NCBI GenBank assembly: GCA_930633525.1 | Contig: CAKNFP010000001.1 | Location: 1,280,001-1,344,000 of the forward strand | DNA: 64,000 bases | Source of the DNA: Hyphomicrobiales bacterium | GTDB taxonomy: Bacteria > Pseudomonadota > Alphaproteobacteria > Rhizobiales > Beijerinckiaceae | Direction of reading: 5' to 3' | Shown here: positions 14,670 to 21,976 of the stretch, in pieces | Layout of the letters: each line of letters begins with the position of its first letter | Position numbering within the stretch: the first letter of the stretch is position 1 | Notes under the pieces: generated by a model | What the model was told of the DNA's origin: nothing | Database searches by the model: none | What the model saw: the letters and a program-made list of their open reading frames with translations, nothing else | Made by a program: the position numbers and the translations under genes

Positions 14670-14966
14670 CGTCACAGCAGCTCCCCTTACGCTGTGACGA
14701 TTGGTGCCCGGAGCGTTTCTCCCCCCGAGTGCTCCGGGCACCTTCCCCCGATCGCGTGCGGTTCCTCCCGAACACATTGCCGCACGCCACTTACCGGGGG
14801 TCTTCGTGACCCTCGGTCCTTTATTCCAGTGATCCTGAGTTCGCACCTCAAGATCCCGAACTATTCCGTCGATGACGTCGCCAAGCATTGTGAAAGATCC
14901 GACGTCATCCCTGTCCATCACTAGCCCTCGTCTCTGCCCCTTCGACTGTCCCAACCATGACAGTCG
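14670..14966 (+). ncRNA. Array of seven consecutive stem-loops (probable structured RNA)
   Basis: Within 297 bases there are seven inverted repeats in a row, none overlapping. They are 14670-14678/14691-14699 (9 bp), 14703-14714/14731-14742 (12 bp), 14754-14761/14780-14787 (8 bp) and 14794-14802/14808-14816 (9 bp, one GU). The last three are 14831-14839/14847-14855 (9 bp, one mismatch), 14871-14879/14901-14909 (9 bp) and 14943-14950/14959-14966 (8 bp). The stretch lies in the early right transcript between two small membrane genes and the next coding start. The one frame open through it has Pro/Ser/Cys/His-rich, non-protein-like content. It may be a cis-acting RNA (HK022 put-like antitermination), a trans-acting RNA, or a DNA element. 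Strand is assigned from the surrounding transcription. Confidence 0.6.
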
Positions 14967-14977
14967 GAGAAACCGCA

Positions 14978-15439
14978 GTGGCGGAGAACACAAGCGTCCT
15001 CTCGGTGAAATTCACCGAGCGCAAGGATCACACTGAAATGACAGCTATCGCCGAAGCGGCTGCATTGATCCGGCGTGTTGCTGGATACCGGAAGCCAGAT
15101 GAATCGCTGAAGGCGGTCTTTCTGCGCGTCGCGCGAAAACTGTCGTCGCGACTGCCGAAGTATATCGGCCCGATGAAGCCGGGTCGTGTCGAAGATATCT
15201 GGCGAGAAGAAGCCCGCATGATCCGCTCCGAGGAGATGGATGCGTTGCGCGCCCTCGCCGCCGAGCACAAGGCCACAGAGGAGGCCGCCCGCGATGAGTT
15301 CAAAGCCTTGGAGCGCCGCATTGAAGCCATTGAACGAACCTTGGGCTTATCACCTGCGCATGTGGCTGGCGCTCGTCACCTTGCGATGGTCGGGGCGCTT
15401 GGCGACCTGGATCGCGCCTTGGACGGCGGGGCTCGGTAG
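14978..15439 (+). CDS. Hypothetical helical protein (153 aa)
   Basis: A GTG start at 14978 is chosen because GGAGA lies eight bases upstream, directly after the last stem-loop; an ATG at 14957 falls inside that hairpin. The protein begins VAENTSVLSVKF, continues with IRRVAGYRKPDESLKAVFLRVARK, then a long coiled coil (EEMDALRALAAEHKATEEAARDEFKALERRIEAIERTL) at about 90-130. Possibly a phage replication accessory protein; not recognised. Confidence 0.65.
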   Translation: MAENTSVLSVKFTERKDHTEMTAIAEAAALIRRVAGYRKPDESLKAVFLRVARKLSSRLPKYIGPMKPGRVEDIWREEARMIRSEEMDALRALAAEHKATEEAARDEFKALERRIEAIERTLGLSPAHVAGARHLAMVGALGDLDRALDGGAR

Positions 15440-15760
15440 ATGAGTGACACTGACGAGCCGAGACATATCCGCGTGGTATACCCCGAGCCGCTCCAGCCGA
15501 ATCTATCTCGGGACGTTGCCTCATACGTCAAGCGGATTGTCGCTTTCGAACGCAGGATAGAGTTGGAAAACAAGGGGAAGGCTTGCGTCTACGCAGAGGC
15601 GCGGCTTGCCGGCCTCGATGCTGCCGCGCTCAAAACCGCGGTCCGCGTGGTCCTTAGCCTCAAAGACAGCAACGCCGAAAATCTCAACGGTCTGGGCAAG
15701 ACCGTAAAGGACTACCTCGACCTAGCCCTTGCTAAACAGGGCCATGAGGGGAGCAAATAA
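15440..15760 (+). CDS. Degenerate GapR/DUF2312-like protein (106 aa)
   Basis: A helical 106-residue protein with SRDVASYVKRIVAFERRIEL, then CVYAEARLAGLDAAALKTAVRVVLSLKD. The spacing (coiled-coil helix, then a second helix with YAEA...G.D...LK) resembles the alphaproteobacterial GapR/DUF2312 family, which binds overtwisted AT-rich DNA, but identities are weaker than in the next gene. It may be a divergent paralogue of its neighbour. Confidence 0.5.
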   Translation: MSDTDEPRHIRVVYPEPLQPNLSRDVASYVKRIVAFERRIELENKGKACVYAEARLAGLDAAALKTAVRVVLSLKDSNAENLNGLGKTVKDYLDLALAKQGHEGSK

Positions 15761-15761
15761 C

Positions 15762-16322
15762 ATGAACACCGACCTCAAGCGATACTGCGAACGCCTCGCC
15801 AATATCGAACGCGAACGCGCCGACTTGGCGGCCGACGCGAAGGAAATCAAGCAGGAAATCAAATCGGCCGGGTTCGACGTGACGCTCGCGAACAAGATCG
15901 TGCGCTTGATGCTCATGGAAGACTCAAAGCGCAATAAAGCTCTGGAGCAGATTGAGCTTTTCGACGCCTATTTGTCTGCGACAGGCTTGCTCTATTCAAG
16001 CGAGCCGGAACCAGAAATCCCGAATTCACCCCGGCCCGCCGTTCCCCCCTCAGTCCAGAACGAAGGAGAGGGCAACCAAGGCTTGGATCAGGTGGCGCAA
16101 AAAGCAGAGGACTGCAAGCCTCTGTCGGCTGGGGCCGCGAAGGCGGGAGTTGTTTCGCCAGATCCGAGCAATTTCGTCACGGACGCCGGGGAGGGGGAGG
16201 AGACTGCCACCTCCGTTGATCCCGCCCCGGTGCCGGACGCTCCAAAGAACCTGCAAGCTCTCGACGACGATCCGTGGCTGAGGAAGCGCTTTCCAAAAGA
16301 AATCCAGGGGGTTGCACAATGA
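15762..16322 (+). CDS. GapR/DUF2312-like DNA-binding protein with disordered tail
   Basis: Residues 1-60 (MNTDLKRYCERLANIERERAD, KEIKQEIKSAGFDVTLANKIVRLML) follow the GapR/DUF2312 pattern closely: an N-terminal coiled-coil helix with RIERL-like sequence and the K..GFD...L..IVRL second helix. GapR clamps around overtwisted DNA ahead of forks. The C-terminal 120 residues are Pro/Glu/Ser-rich and probably disordered, which is unusual for the family. Start at 15762 preferred over an upstream ATG that lacks homology. Confidence 0.72.
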   Translation: MNTDLKRYCERLANIERERADLAADAKEIKQEIKSAGFDVTLANKIVRLMLMEDSKRNKALEQIELFDAYLSATGLLYSSEPEPEIPNSPRPAVPPSVQNEGEGNQGLDQVAQKAEDCKPLSAGAAKAGVVSPDPSNFVTDAGEGEETATSVDPAPVPDAPKNLQALDDDPWLRKRFPKEIQGVAQ

Positions 16323-16621
16323 CCATTCCGGCCTTTCTATCAAACAACCAAGCGGCCATTAAGTTCGGCGCCCGCCTGCCGGCCCTTCCGATGTGCGGTC
16401 TGGATCATACCCACGTTGATCAAGACATTCGACGTCGCAGCTTGGTCGTCGCCTCCCAACTCGTACTCTGGGATCTGGAAGCGGCAGGCCATGTATACGG
16501 GCAGGGGGAACTCAAGTTCCCGCCGCTTCGCCGCCAACCAATTCGGTTGCAGCCTGAGCCCCGGATGAGTTCAGCCGGTTCCCCGTCTCTCCTTTGCGCA
16601 GAGTTTGGCGGAGGGGCGTAA
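16319..16621 (+). CDS. Hypothetical protein (100 aa)
   Basis: Starts MTIPAFLSNNQAAIKF with ATGA overlap; the middle contains DHTHVDQDIRRRSLVVASQLV and the end is Pro/Arg-rich (KFPPLRRQPIRLQPEPR). No family recognised. Confidence 0.5.
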   Translation: MTIPAFLSNNQAAIKFGARLPALPMCGLDHTHVDQDIRRRSLVVASQLVLWDLEAAGHVYGQGELKFPPLRRQPIRLQPEPRMSSAGSPSLLCAEFGGGA

Positions 16622-16980
16622 TGACGACAATAACAGAATCGGTAAGGCGGATGGCCATAGCGGGAACACGCCCATGCGACATCGCGCGGGCGCTGGGAAC
16701 CACCATCAATACCGTTGACGGCATGCTGTGTCGGCTTCGGAGAAAGGGAGAGCCAATCCCCGATTTCCGGCGCCTTAGAGCGGACGGCATCCCCCCGAAG
16801 AAATATGCGGGAGTATTGAAGGCAATAGATGCCGAGGCGATGAATCGGGGGGTCTCTCGCGAGGATCTAATCGCAAAAATACTGACGGCGGTCACCGAGG
16901 ACAATCTGTTCGCCGCGGTCATTGGCAATCACGACAGAGCGCCGCTGCATGATCATCTTAATCAACGCCGAGCGTATTGA
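16621..16980 (+). CDS. HTH protein, probable regulator or terminase-like small factor (119 aa)
   Basis: From MTTITESVRRMAIAGTRPCDIARALGTTINTVDGML the protein has a helix-turn-helix of the homeodomain-like type (residues 8-33), then RLRRKGEPIPDFRRL and a helical C-terminus. It starts at a TAATG junction. DNA binding is likely; target unknown. Confidence 0.6.
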   Translation: MTTITESVRRMAIAGTRPCDIARALGTTINTVDGMLCRLRRKGEPIPDFRRLRADGIPPKKYAGVLKAIDAEAMNRGVSREDLIAKILTAVTEDNLFAAVIGNHDRAPLHDHLNQRRAY

Positions 16981-16992
16981 ATGGAGGTAAGG

Positions 16993-17262
16993 ATGCCGCG
17001 TCAGAAGAAAGACAGAGACCCCTTCCTGAAGCTGCCGCTTCGCGTTCAGAGCATAATTGTTCGTCTTAGGCGCGGAGAAACGCTGTGCCGTGGCTTTCGA
17101 AAGAACGAGAGCGATGCAGACTGTGAGTTCTTCTTCCTTCCAAGCGGCAAAACGGCCGGTCCTGTGGCCGCAAAGCGCGCGATCCTCACTGACTATGTGC
17201 GTCCAAATTCAGATGGATTGTTCGGAGACGATAGCTCTCAGACGTGGCGCGCGGCCCAATGA
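16993..17262 (+). CDS. Hypothetical protein (89 aa)
   Basis: Start at MPRQKKDRDPFLKL is supported by GGAGGTAAGG directly upstream; the codon ATG at 16981 lies before that ribosome site. The protein is basic at the N-terminus (RVQSIIVRLRRGETL) with two Cys and a FFFLPSGK segment. No family recognised. Confidence 0.55.
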   Translation: MPRQKKDRDPFLKLPLRVQSIIVRLRRGETLCRGFRKNESDADCEFFFLPSGKTAGPVAAKRAILTDYVRPNSDGLFGDDSSQTWRAAQ

Positions 17263-17456
17263 ACAGGCACTCCATCCACGCTCAGATCCAGGCGGTTGAT
17301 TTTGCTATCGACCGCGTAAACGACCATGCAAAGCACCTCAATAACCGCAAGTCCGAGATAGCGCTCATCAAGGATATGTTGCTCTCGGCCAGAAAAACAC
17401 TTTGTGACGTAAGGGACACCGGCCCCTCCATCCAAAGTGGAGAGGCAGGCAAGTGA
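17259..17456 (+). CDS. Small helical protein (65 aa)
   Basis: Start MNRHSIHAQIQAVDFAID overlaps the preceding stop (ATGA). Two amphipathic helices (VDFAIDRVNDHAKHLNNRKS and IALIKDMLLSARKTL). Unknown function. Confidence 0.5.
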   Translation: MNRHSIHAQIQAVDFAIDRVNDHAKHLNNRKSEIALIKDMLLSARKTLCDVRDTGPSIQSGEAGK

Positions 17457-17824
17457 CCGATACCGTGGTCATACAGCTCCCGGTCCCACCGTCTGCTAAC
17501 CGCATCTGGCGCATTGCCGGAACGCGTCTGACGAAAAACGGCAAGCGCGCCCCGAACGTGATCAAGAGCCCGGCCTATCGGGCTTGGCAGGATGAAGCGG
17601 GATGGCTGCTTCGCTCCCAAAGGCCGGGGCGTGTCGCGGGGGCATATGACCTGACGATCACCCTTCCCAAGGTTCGCATCGACCCTGACAACGCCGTCAA
17701 GGGCGCAAGCGATATCCTTGTGAAGCACAACATCATTGATGATGACAAGTTTGCCCGCCGCATCACCATTGAGCGTGATGACGCAGCCGAGGCGATGGTC
17801 GTAACTGTGAGGTCCGCAGCATGA
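17453..17824 (+). CDS. rusA: RusA-family Holliday junction resolvase
   Basis: The 123-residue protein has the RusA order: LPVPPSANRIWR near the start, then RIDPDNAVKGASDILVKHNIIDDDKFA with the conserved acidic residues (DxDN, D, DD) that bind metal, and a C-terminal strand. RusA dimers cut four-way junctions formed during phage recombination and packaging. GTG start overlapping the previous stop (GTGA). Confidence 0.92.
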   Translation: MTDTVVIQLPVPPSANRIWRIAGTRLTKNGKRAPNVIKSPAYRAWQDEAGWLLRSQRPGRVAGAYDLTITLPKVRIDPDNAVKGASDILVKHNIIDDDKFARRITIERDDAAEAMVVTVRSAA

Positions 17825-18318
17825 CGACACAGATGCTCAGAGCCGATCCCTTCGTCACGATCCCTGTTTGCGGATCCGACGGAAGGGTAGTGCCGGCGCG
17901 GGTCCGCCGCTCAACCGCGGAGGCTCTTGCGCATATCCGCCTATTCGCGGCTCCTGCTCCCCAGCAAGAGAATGTCCCCGAGCCTATCATCCTCATACCC
18001 CACGAAGGGCCAATGACCCGGCGGCGCTGCGTCCAGATCGCATCGTGGGTGAGCCAGATAGACCGTGAGACGCTTATAAGCCCCACACTCAAGGGGCGGA
18101 CTGCCAAGGCTCGTCAGATCGGCTATTGGCTCACACATCGGTTCTGCGGCGCCACGCTCAATGAGATTGGGCAAACCTTCGGCGGCAGGGATCATACATC
18201 CGTGCTGCATGGAGTTAGGCGCGCTAGTTCCGTCATCGCCTCCTTGAAGCTCGACGGGCTTTCCCCGGAAGGCTTTGCGCAGGTCTTGTGGGATACAGAC
18301 TGGAGGGCCACGCGATGA
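17821..18318 (+). CDS. DnaA domain-IV-like DNA-binding protein
   Basis: The C-terminal part has QIGYWLTHRFCGATLNEIGQTFGGRDHTSVLHGVRR, the helix-turn-helix and signature loop (GGRDHTSVLH) by which DnaA domain IV recognises DnaA boxes. There is no AAA+ domain; the N-terminal 70 residues are unassigned. Small phage proteins of this kind may bind the phage or host origin. It lies directly before the DnaB helicase and O-like genes. Confidence 0.88.
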   Translation: MTTQMLRADPFVTIPVCGSDGRVVPARVRRSTAEALAHIRLFAAPAPQQENVPEPIILIPHEGPMTRRRCVQIASWVSQIDRETLISPTLKGRTAKARQIGYWLTHRFCGATLNEIGQTFGGRDHTSVLHGVRRASSVIASLKLDGLSPEGFAQVLWDTDWRATR

Positions 18319-18494
18319 ATAATTGCGGCCCCTCGAATGTCATCGACCTGGAAGCAGAGCGCCGCCGCCGCGAGGAACGCCCGTTGTCCAAGGACGCAGG
18401 CGACCCTGTCCCGCTTGGGGGTGTAGCCCGTATCGTTGTCGATCGCGCGCGTCGCGCCATGGCAGCCAAGCGGAACGCGGAGGCCGGCCGATGA
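18315..18494 (+). CDS. Small hypothetical protein (59 aa)
   Basis: MNNCGPSNVIDLEAERRRREER followed by a short basic segment (RARRAMAAKRN). Overlaps both neighbours by ATGA. It might be a small helicase-associated factor by position only. Confidence 0.5.
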   Translation: MNNCGPSNVIDLEAERRRREERPLSKDAGDPVPLGGVARIVVDRARRAMAAKRNAEAGR

Positions 18495-19909
18495 ATATGG
18501 CCATTCCCACGCCGCTCGCATCTGACAGTCAGGCACTCGACGCTGAGCAAGCTCTCTTGGGCGCGATCCTGATGGATACATCGGCCCTGGAAAAGGGGCG
18601 GTCTATCGTTGAGCCAAGCGACTTTTCAGAAGAGGTCCACGCCAGAATATTCGAGGCAATGTGCCATCAACAGGATGAGGGCGGGGTCATCACAGCTGGG
18701 CTCGTCAGGATGGTCACGGGAGATGCGGACCTCGGTGGAATCACCATCACCGAATATCTGACGAAGCTTTACGCGAACGCCTCATCGGTGGCGAACGCAG
18801 GCCAGTATGCCAAGGCGATAAAGCGGGCTTCACTGTTTCGGACAATGGCCGCGGCTGGCTCCGATCTCCTGGAGCGCGCTCGGGCTGCATCCGTCATCGA
18901 TGACCCTGCTGAAGTTGCCTCCGATACGATTGATATTCTCAACGGGGTCGCATCTGCTTCCATGCCGGATTCCCTCCGGCGCGTTTCCCTTGGTGAGGCG
19001 GCAGTGGAGGCCATTGACGCCGCGTGGGATGCGCGTAGCGGAAAGGTTGTTCGCGGCGCTCCCTACGGCGTCCCAAGCCTCGATCGCAAGACCATGGGCA
19101 TGAGGCCGGGACAATTGATCATTGTCGCCGCAAGGCCCGGCATGGGCAAGACAACCGCTGGCGTCGCCTTTGCTCTCAATTCGGCCAAGGCCGGGCACGG
19201 GGTGTTCTTCTTCAGCCTGGAGATGGTGGCAAAAGAGCTTGGCGAGCGTGCCTTGGCTGCCATGTGCTATTCACCCCAGCGGGAAATGATCACCTACCGT
19301 GGCATAGCGGAGGGATCCAGCCTTTCAGAGGAGGCCTTCACCCGTCTCAAGAGCGCTGCGGAGCGGTACAGCAAGCTTCCTTTCATCATCGAGCAGGAAG
19401 CTGGCCTCACAGTCTCTCAGATAGCCGCCAGAGCGCGCAGGGCGAAGGCCCAGATGGCACAGAAGGGTCAGAAGCTATCTGTGCTCGTCGTGGACCATAT
19501 CGGGCTCCTACGGGCCTCCACGCGCTACGCGGGCAACAAGGTGCAGGAAATCACCGAGATCACCGGGGCGTTGAAGGTTCTGGCCAAGGAACTTGGCGTG
19601 GCGGTCGTGGCACTGTCTCAGCTCTCCCGCGAGGTGGAAAAGCGCAACGGCAACGACAAGCGCCCGCAGCTTTCTGACCTGAGGGATAGCGGATCTATCG
19701 AGCAGGACGCGGATATGGTGATGGCCCTCTATCGGGAGGCCTACTACCTGGAGCGCAAGCCGAACCTATCACCTGAAGAGAGCGAACGACTTCAAGAGTC
19801 TATGGACGTTATGGAAGTCGAAGTCTTGAAACAGCGGCAAGGCCCCACGGGCCGCATCCGCCTTTTCTGCAACATTTCCTGCAACGCAATCGCGGAGCTT
19901 CATCAATGA
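18491..19909 (+). CDS. dnaB: DnaB-type replicative helicase
   Basis: The 472-residue helicase starts at MNMAIPTPLA (ATGA overlap). The N-terminal DnaB domain (SQALDAEQALLGAILMD) is followed by the RecA-like core with Walker A AARPGMGKTT (about 215-224), Walker B VLVVDHIGLL, H3 VVALSQLSREVEKR, and RDSGSIEQDADMVMALYRE. It unwinds DNA at the phage fork with 5'-3' polarity. The open frame extends upstream but that part overlaps the 59-aa gene in another frame and is not conserved. Confidence 0.96.
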   Translation: MNMAIPTPLASDSQALDAEQALLGAILMDTSALEKGRSIVEPSDFSEEVHARIFEAMCHQQDEGGVITAGLVRMVTGDADLGGITITEYLTKLYANASSVANAGQYAKAIKRASLFRTMAAAGSDLLERARAASVIDDPAEVASDTIDILNGVASASMPDSLRRVSLGEAAVEAIDAAWDARSGKVVRGAPYGVPSLDRKTMGMRPGQLIIVAARPGMGKTTAGVAFALNSAKAGHGVFFFSLEMVAKELGERALAAMCYSPQREMITYRGIAEGSSLSEEAFTRLKSAAERYSKLPFIIEQEAGLTVSQIAARARRAKAQMAQKGQKLSVLVVDHIGLLRASTRYAGNKVQEITEITGALKVLAKELGVAVVALSQLSREVEKRNGNDKRPQLSDLRDSGSIEQDADMVMALYREAYYLERKPNLSPEESERLQESMDVMEVEVLKQRQGPTGRIRLFCNISCNAIAELHQ

Positions 19910-20811
19910 CGCGCTGGTATCGCGCCTATGCTGGCACGGTGAAAGACGACAAGCTCGCCGAAGTGGCGATTGTAGCCGGGTGTTCTCGGTCTGTCGCGAT
20001 CGCGGTCTGGCATTCTCTGCTCGAAAGCGCGGCGGAGTCCGGCAAAGGTGGCCTATTCGAAACGACTCCACGTCGCATCGCCGCCAATCTTGGCGAGCCT
20101 GTCGAGGTCATTGATGCGGTATTCGCAGCTATGTCTGAAACGGGCATGGTGGATGTTAATTCTATCGTTGCGTGGAAGCGGCGGCAATTCGAGAGTGACA
20201 GCAGCACGGAACGTTCCCGCAAGCACCGCGACGCAAAAAAGAACGTTGCAGGCAACGAAATCAACGACGATGCAACGTTGCATGGGCGTTCTGCAACGCC
20301 CCCAGATACAGATACAGATACAGATAACAAGAAAACCTCACATCCTTCGGATGTTCGGCAAAAGAGCGCCGAAAAGCCAAGGAAAAGCGCAACGAGGATA
20401 CCTGACGACTGGTCGCCGAGCCAAGTTGGTGCGGATTATGCCGCCGAGCACGGCGTGACAGGCGAATGGCTTAAGCGAGAGGCAGAACGATTCCGTAATT
20501 TCTGGCTCGGCAAAGCCGGGAAAGACGGCGCCAAGCTTGACTGGGACGCTACGTGGCGGAACTGGATTCTGAAGGCCGCTGAAGGTGGCCCGCCTCGCGG
20601 TGTCACGCTGGCTCCCGTCTCAACATCGGCTGCTGCCGGCGCCACGAAAATACCCGACGATTTGTGGTCGAAGGCGGTGGAGCGGTGGAAGGGCACCAAC
20701 GGAGACTGGTGGATCCTCGGCAACATGAGCGAGGCGCCTGATCACCCGAAAACCCTCGTGCCGGAGCATATCCTGGCGGAGTTCGGGATCTCCAAAAGGG
20801 TGGCAGCATGA
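19906..20811 (+). CDS. O-like replication initiation protein / helicase loader
   Basis: A 301-residue protein. The N-terminal 100 residues fit the winged-helix of phage replication proteins (WYRAYAGTVKDDKLAEVA, TPRRIAANLGEPVEVIDAVF). A polar, repeat-rich linker follows (DTDTDTD) and then a C-terminal domain with IPDDWSPSQ, AERFRNFW and DWDATWRNWI, typical of O/DnaD-like proteins. It should bind the phage origin and load DnaB, encoded just upstream. The linker-coding DNA contains clustered GCAACG repeats. Confidence 0.82.
   Translation: MTRWYRAYAGTVKDDKLAEVAIVAGCSRSVAIAVWHSLLESAAESGKGGLFETTPRRIAANLGEPVEVIDAVFAAMSETGMVDVNSIVAWKRRQFESDSSTERSRKHRDAKKNVAGNEINDDATLHGRSATPPDTDTDTDNKKTSHPSDVRQKSAEKPRKSATRIPDDWSPSQVGADYAAEHGVTGEWLKREAERFRNFWLGKAGKDGAKLDWDATWRNWILKAAEGGPPRGVTLAPVSTSAAAGATKIPDDLWSKAVERWKGTNGDWWILGNMSEAPDHPKTLVPEHILAEFGISKRVAA
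20240..20340. repeat. Candidate replication origin: GCAACG repeats plus AT-rich tract inside the O-like gene
   Basis: Between 20240 and 20300 the element GCAACG/CGTTGC occurs five times in both orientations: aacgttgca at 20242, ggcaacg at 20251, tgcaacgttgca at 20271-20282, and ctgcaacgcc at 20291. It is followed by four 6-bp tandem repeats (agatac) and an A-rich stretch. In lambda and relatives the origin iterons lie inside gene O, followed by an AT-rich unwinding tract. The likeness in position and layout is the basis. Confidence 0.5.
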
Positions 20812-21257
20812 CCACCGCCCGCTGGAACACCTATTTCTTCAAGCTCTGTGACGCAGCGGCTTCAATGTCAAAAGATCCCTCTACCAAGGTAGGGGCGGTG
20901 ATAGTCAGGCCGGATAAGACAACACTAGGTCCGGCATGGAATGGGTTTCCGAGGGGCTGTGATGACGGTCCGAAGCTTTATGCGGACAGGGCCACGAAGC
21001 TTCGTCGAATTGTCCATGCTGAGATGAATGCAGTCGTGTCAGCTGGGGAAAATCTCAAAGGCTGCACAATCTATGTGAGCCCTTTGCATCCGTGTTCGAC
21101 ATGTGCAGGGGCGATTATTCAAGCGGGGATCAAGCGTGTTGTCGCGAAGGTTCCACAAGATCCACCAGAGAGATGGCGAGACGACTTTGCCGAGGCCCGA
21201 CAGATGCTTTGCGAAGCCGGGGTTGAGGTGGAGATCGTCGGAAGCGAGGTGATGTGA
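20808..21257 (+). CDS. Deoxycytidylate (dCMP) deaminase
   Basis: The 149-residue protein is of the cytidine/dCMP deaminase zinc-fold: KDPSTKVGAVIV, HAEMNAVVSAGE (zinc His and proton-shuttling Glu) and PLHPCSTCAGAIIQAG (PCxxC zinc ligands). It converts dCMP to dUMP and so feeds dTTP synthesis during phage replication. Coupled to the O-like gene by ATGA. Confidence 0.92.
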   Translation: MTTARWNTYFFKLCDAAASMSKDPSTKVGAVIVRPDKTTLGPAWNGFPRGCDDGPKLYADRATKLRRIVHAEMNAVVSAGENLKGCTIYVSPLHPCSTCAGAIIQAGIKRVVAKVPQDPPERWRDDFAEARQMLCEAGVEVEIVGSEVM

Positions 21258-21364
21258 TGGACGGAATTATGCCGTGGTCCAATGCGGTTACTCTTCTCGG
21301 GTTTTTCGCGATGCTTTCGTTCGTCGCGTGGTGTTGGTCTAGGAGCCCTAGCAATGACGAATAA
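21257..21364 (+). CDS. Single-helix membrane peptide (35 aa)
   Basis: MDGIMPWSNAVTLLGFF followed by AMLSFVAWCWSRSPSNDE: one transmembrane helix with a short polar end. Start at a TGATG junction with the deaminase; end overlaps the next start by 11 bases. Function unknown. Confidence 0.5.
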   Translation: MDGIMPWSNAVTLLGFFAMLSFVAWCWSRSPSNDE

Positions 21365-21719
21365 CATTGACTGGAACAAGCCCGTCCAGACGAAAGACGG
21401 GCGGAAGGTGAGGTTGTTGTGTACGGATGGGCCTGATTGTCAATACCCCGTGATAGGTATCATCGAAGGAGATATTTATCCATCGTACTGGATGACCGAT
21501 GGAAACTACATGTCAACCCGCGCAGAAGATCGCAGGATCCTCATCAACGCCCCCGAAAAGCATGAGCTTTGGGTGAATGTGTGGAAGGGACCGGAAGGCA
21601 CGATTCTTTTGTTTAATTTTCTCTCTAAAAAAGACGCAGACGCAGACGCAGACGTGACGGGCCGTAGCACGCTCGTCGCCCGCATCCACCGCGAATTCGA
21701 GGAAGGAGAGGGGCTGTGA
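21354..21719 (+). CDS. Hypothetical protein (121 aa)
   Basis: From MTNNIDWNKPVQTKDGRKVR the protein has a beta-rich N-terminus (GRKVRLLCTDGP, YPVIGIIEGDIY, SYWMTDGN) often seen in small phage proteins, then a DADADADV run encoded by four copies of gacgca. C-terminus helical. No assigned function. Confidence 0.6.
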   Translation: MTNNIDWNKPVQTKDGRKVRLLCTDGPDCQYPVIGIIEGDIYPSYWMTDGNYMSTRAEDRRILINAPEKHELWVNVWKGPEGTILLFNFLSKKDADADADVTGRSTLVARIHREFEEGEGL

Positions 21720-21976
21720 GCGCCGAGACAAAAGTCACCTGCGACGGTTGCAGCGACGACATCACCTATACGGACGGCATGGCGGAGCAGTCGTTGGCGT
21801 TGGTCCTTCGGCATCGTCGCGTGAAGGACCACAGCGCGCCGGTTCATTGTGCTCTCATCGCCCCACTGATCGACGAGACCAAGCATTTCTGCGGGTTCGA
21901 TTGCCTGCGCAAGTGGCTTGGCGACAAGCCAGCGCCGCGAGCGATGATCAGATCTTTCAAGGCGGAGGCGGCATGA
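21716..21976 (+). CDS. Small zinc-binding protein (86 aa)
   Basis: GTG start overlapping the previous stop (GTGA). CDGCSDDITY near the N-terminus and HFCGFDCLRKWL near residue 60 form a CxxC...CxxxC pair, with a further HC in the middle; this suggests one structural zinc. Unknown role. Confidence 0.6.
   Translation: MSAETKVTCDGCSDDITYTDGMAEQSLALVLRHRRVKDHSAPVHCALIAPLIDETKHFCGFDCLRKWLGDKPAPRAMIRSFKAEAA

Noticed and set aside
14643..14924. Open frame of 93 codons starting at an ATGA junction
   Set aside because: The sequence lies across most of the stem-loop array and would encode Pro/Ser/Cys/His-rich residues without protein-like pattern; structured RNA explains it better, though translation is not excluded.
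18323..18490. N-terminal extension of the DnaB helicase
   Set aside because: The open frame continues upstream, but the extension is Arg/Pro/Cys-rich, overlaps the coupled 59-aa gene in another frame and is absent from the DnaB domain pattern.
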